Assembly (NCBI RefSeq): GCF_002218085.1
Contig: NZ_BDUC01000022.1
Coordinates: 29,231 to 45,242, forward strand
Direction of reading: 5' to 3'
Length of the DNA stretch: 16,012 nt
Source: Tolypothrix sp. NIES-4075
GTDB taxonomy: Bacteria > Cyanobacteriota > Cyanobacteriia > Cyanobacteriales > Nostocaceae
The notes below the pieces were generated by a model. That model had not been told where the DNA came from and made no database searches. It saw only the letters and a program-made list of their open reading frames with translations. How positions within the stretch are numbered: the stretch's first letter is position 1; each line of letters opens with the position of its first letter. A program made the translations under genes and the position numbers. Below are positions 15,014-16,012 of the stretch, piece by piece.

Positions 15014-15059
15014 TTTATTTGTACAAAGGTACATTGTTTCAATTGTACTTTTGTACAAA
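15014..15059 (-). promoter_or_regulatory. par operon promoter with four symmetric GTAC operator boxes
   Basis: GTAC occurs at 15021, 15029, 15045 and 15053, that is spaced 8, 16 and 8 bases. The spacers inside each pair are AT-rich (AAAG and TTTT), and the whole block is an imperfect palindrome (16 of 19 positions match between the arms). On the minus strand TTGAAA (15042-15037) and AATAAA (15019-15014) are 17 bases apart, a sensible -35/-10 pair, so the boxes straddle the promoter. Known ParG and related ribbon-helix-helix proteins bind short boxes at such spacing; self-repression, or use as the centromere, is inferred. Confidence 0.6.
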
Positions 15060-15452
15060 AATTAATAGACATAAAATTGCGTACACATTATATAGTGGGA
15101 TTGCGATGGATGTATTTTTGCTTTGATTATTGAGGGAAACGTTTCGCACTCATACAGTCGGTGGGAGGGTCTTTCCCGCTTACAAGTGGGGACAGCCTTG
15201 TTTATTAGATCCGCAACAACGATCGCGATAACCTCAGATGAAATAAGCAACGCGTCTCCCCGAATCGAGAAGGCTGTCCCCAAAGAATGCTCTTTGGGTT
15301 GGTGCCTATGCAATGCTAACCGTATATATTGTTCCGAAGTAAACTGTGTGCTTTGTCCTAATAAGAATCCTACCGCACGTTCTTCAAGCTTTCCACACTT
15401 GAACTAAACATATCTGTGAATATGCTCATCACTGTGCGATCGCGTATCTTAA
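15060..15452. other. Non-coding stretch with inverted repeats
   Basis: No convincing gene. TGGGGACAGCCTT (15187-15199) and its exact inverse complement (15270-15282) are 13-bp arms around a 70-base loop. An 8-bp hairpin (CCCAAAGA, ATGC, TCTTTGGG) at 15279-15298 overlaps the right arm by four bases. The bases around 15250-15290 resemble Nostoc-type dispersed repeats. It may be a structured RNA, a repeat cluster or mobile-element debris; weak open frames here have no protein-like features. Confidence 0.45.
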
Positions 15453-16012
15453 GCAGAATGGTTGAAAGCTCACCCTGGTATCAAAGTCGTCTCACGAGAT
15501 AGATCAAAAACTTATGAAAGTGGTATTCGCCAAGGCGCACCAGAAGCCATTCATGTTGCAGACCGTTTTCACTTATTGCAGAACGCGCGCTGAAACTCTT
15601 AACCAAGTATTCGGTACACATCATCAAGCTCTCAAAGCCGTTGATGAAGCATACAGTCTTTCATCAGTAACCCAAACCGACGGTAGTGTGGTTGTGCGAG
15701 TACCACGACCAAGCCGTGAACAACAGGCACTAAAATTAGCAGAACAACGCCATGCTAGACGACTTGCCATTCATCAGCAAGGAAAGGGACTTACATCAAC
15801 AAGGTTGGAGAGCAAAAGCTATAGCCTGTCAAGTTGGTATTGGTGTAACAAGTGTGTTTAACTATCTGCGTACTCCCACCTTTCCAGAACCAAGTGGACG
15901 AAGAAGCCGAGGTCGAAGTATTCTAGTTCCATATCATGAATATATCCTTCAACGCTGGAATCAAGGTTGCCACGAAGGCTTACTTTTATTTGAGGAAATT
16001 CAAAAGCAGGGC
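15453..16012 (+). pseudogene. ISL3-family transposase remnant, frameshifted and cut by the window edge
   Basis: Three frames give consecutive parts of one ISL3-type transposase. First AEWLKAHPGIKVVSRDRSK, then YESGIRQGAPEAIHVADRF and HLLQN up to about 15590. Next AETLNQVFGTHHQALKAVDEA and RPSREQQALKLAEQRHARRL to about 15780. Last DLHQQGWRAKAIACQVGIG and then VTSVFNYLRTPTFPEPSGRR to the edge. VVSRDRS...YESGIRQGAP...VADRFHLLQN is the ISL3 catalytic-core motif. Two frameshifts and a missing N-terminal part (upstream frame closed by TAA at 15450) mark it as non-functional. No IS terminal repeat was seen. Confidence 0.82.

Noticed and set aside
15018..15059. Replication-origin iterons
   Set aside because: Symmetric boxes overlap a promoter beside parA, no replication initiator gene nearby and no long direct repeats.
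15062..15313. 83-codon minus-strand frame over the inverted repeats
   Set aside because: Translation of repeat sequence, no domain character, no ribosome site.

Overview
The window looks like an accessory replicon (plasmid, or an integrated plasmid-like element) from a filamentous, Nostoc-type cyanobacterium. Evidence: four HIP1 octamers (GCGATCGC) in the right part, a ParA-type partition operon, a tyrosine recombinase, nested group II introns, GC-rich Nostoc-like palindromic repeats inside a decayed gene, and an ISL3-type transposase remnant. Both edges fall in elements that are usually multicopy: position 1 is the GTGCG start of a group II intron, and the last 560 bases are IS sequence. This may therefore be a contig bounded by repeats. 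No replication initiator, iteron array, tRNA or rRNA was recognised.

Layout. (1) 1-3425 is a twintron-like arrangement. A complete group II intron (about 1-2402, with a reverse transcriptase/maturase/HNH protein) sits inside the reverse transcriptase gene of a second group II intron. Only the 3' half of that outer intron is in the window. The outer intron in turn interrupts a host gene whose 3' exon ends at 3644. (2) 3656-8844 is a tightly packed plus-strand operon of proteins I do not recognise: two helical soluble proteins, several small membrane proteins, and a membrane-anchored P-loop ATPase (6060-7487) whose topology recalls type IV coupling proteins. Two small genes inside it, at 7565 and 7789, look damaged at their 5' ends. 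(3) 9143-9790 is a Cys-rich protein with a deaminase-like zinc motif that lacks the catalytic glutamate. A bidirectional terminator follows. (4) On the minus strand, 9913-10104 is a small intact gene, preceded by a heavily decayed gene (10097-11104) of the cyanobacterial plasmid 'VRVPTP...AVRELSRLHRQGRT' type. (5) 11262-12227 is a tyrosine recombinase, with a Xer/dif-like inverted repeat touching its start codon. (6) 14970-12269 (minus) is a partition operon: ParA, a ribbon-helix-helix partner, an acidic unknown protein, and a large PIN-domain protein. A symmetric four-box GTAC operator overlaps its predicted promoter. (7) 15060-16012 is non-coding sequence with inverted repeats, then the frameshifted transposase fragment.

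How the parts may work together: the partition operon, the recombinase and its candidate resolution site would stabilise a low-copy plasmid. A PIN nuclease inside the par operon suggests an addiction or RNA-processing function tied to segregation. The 3.6-8.8 kb membrane operon may be an undescribed membrane apparatus (transfer, secretion or envelope) powered by its ATPase; that function is inference only.
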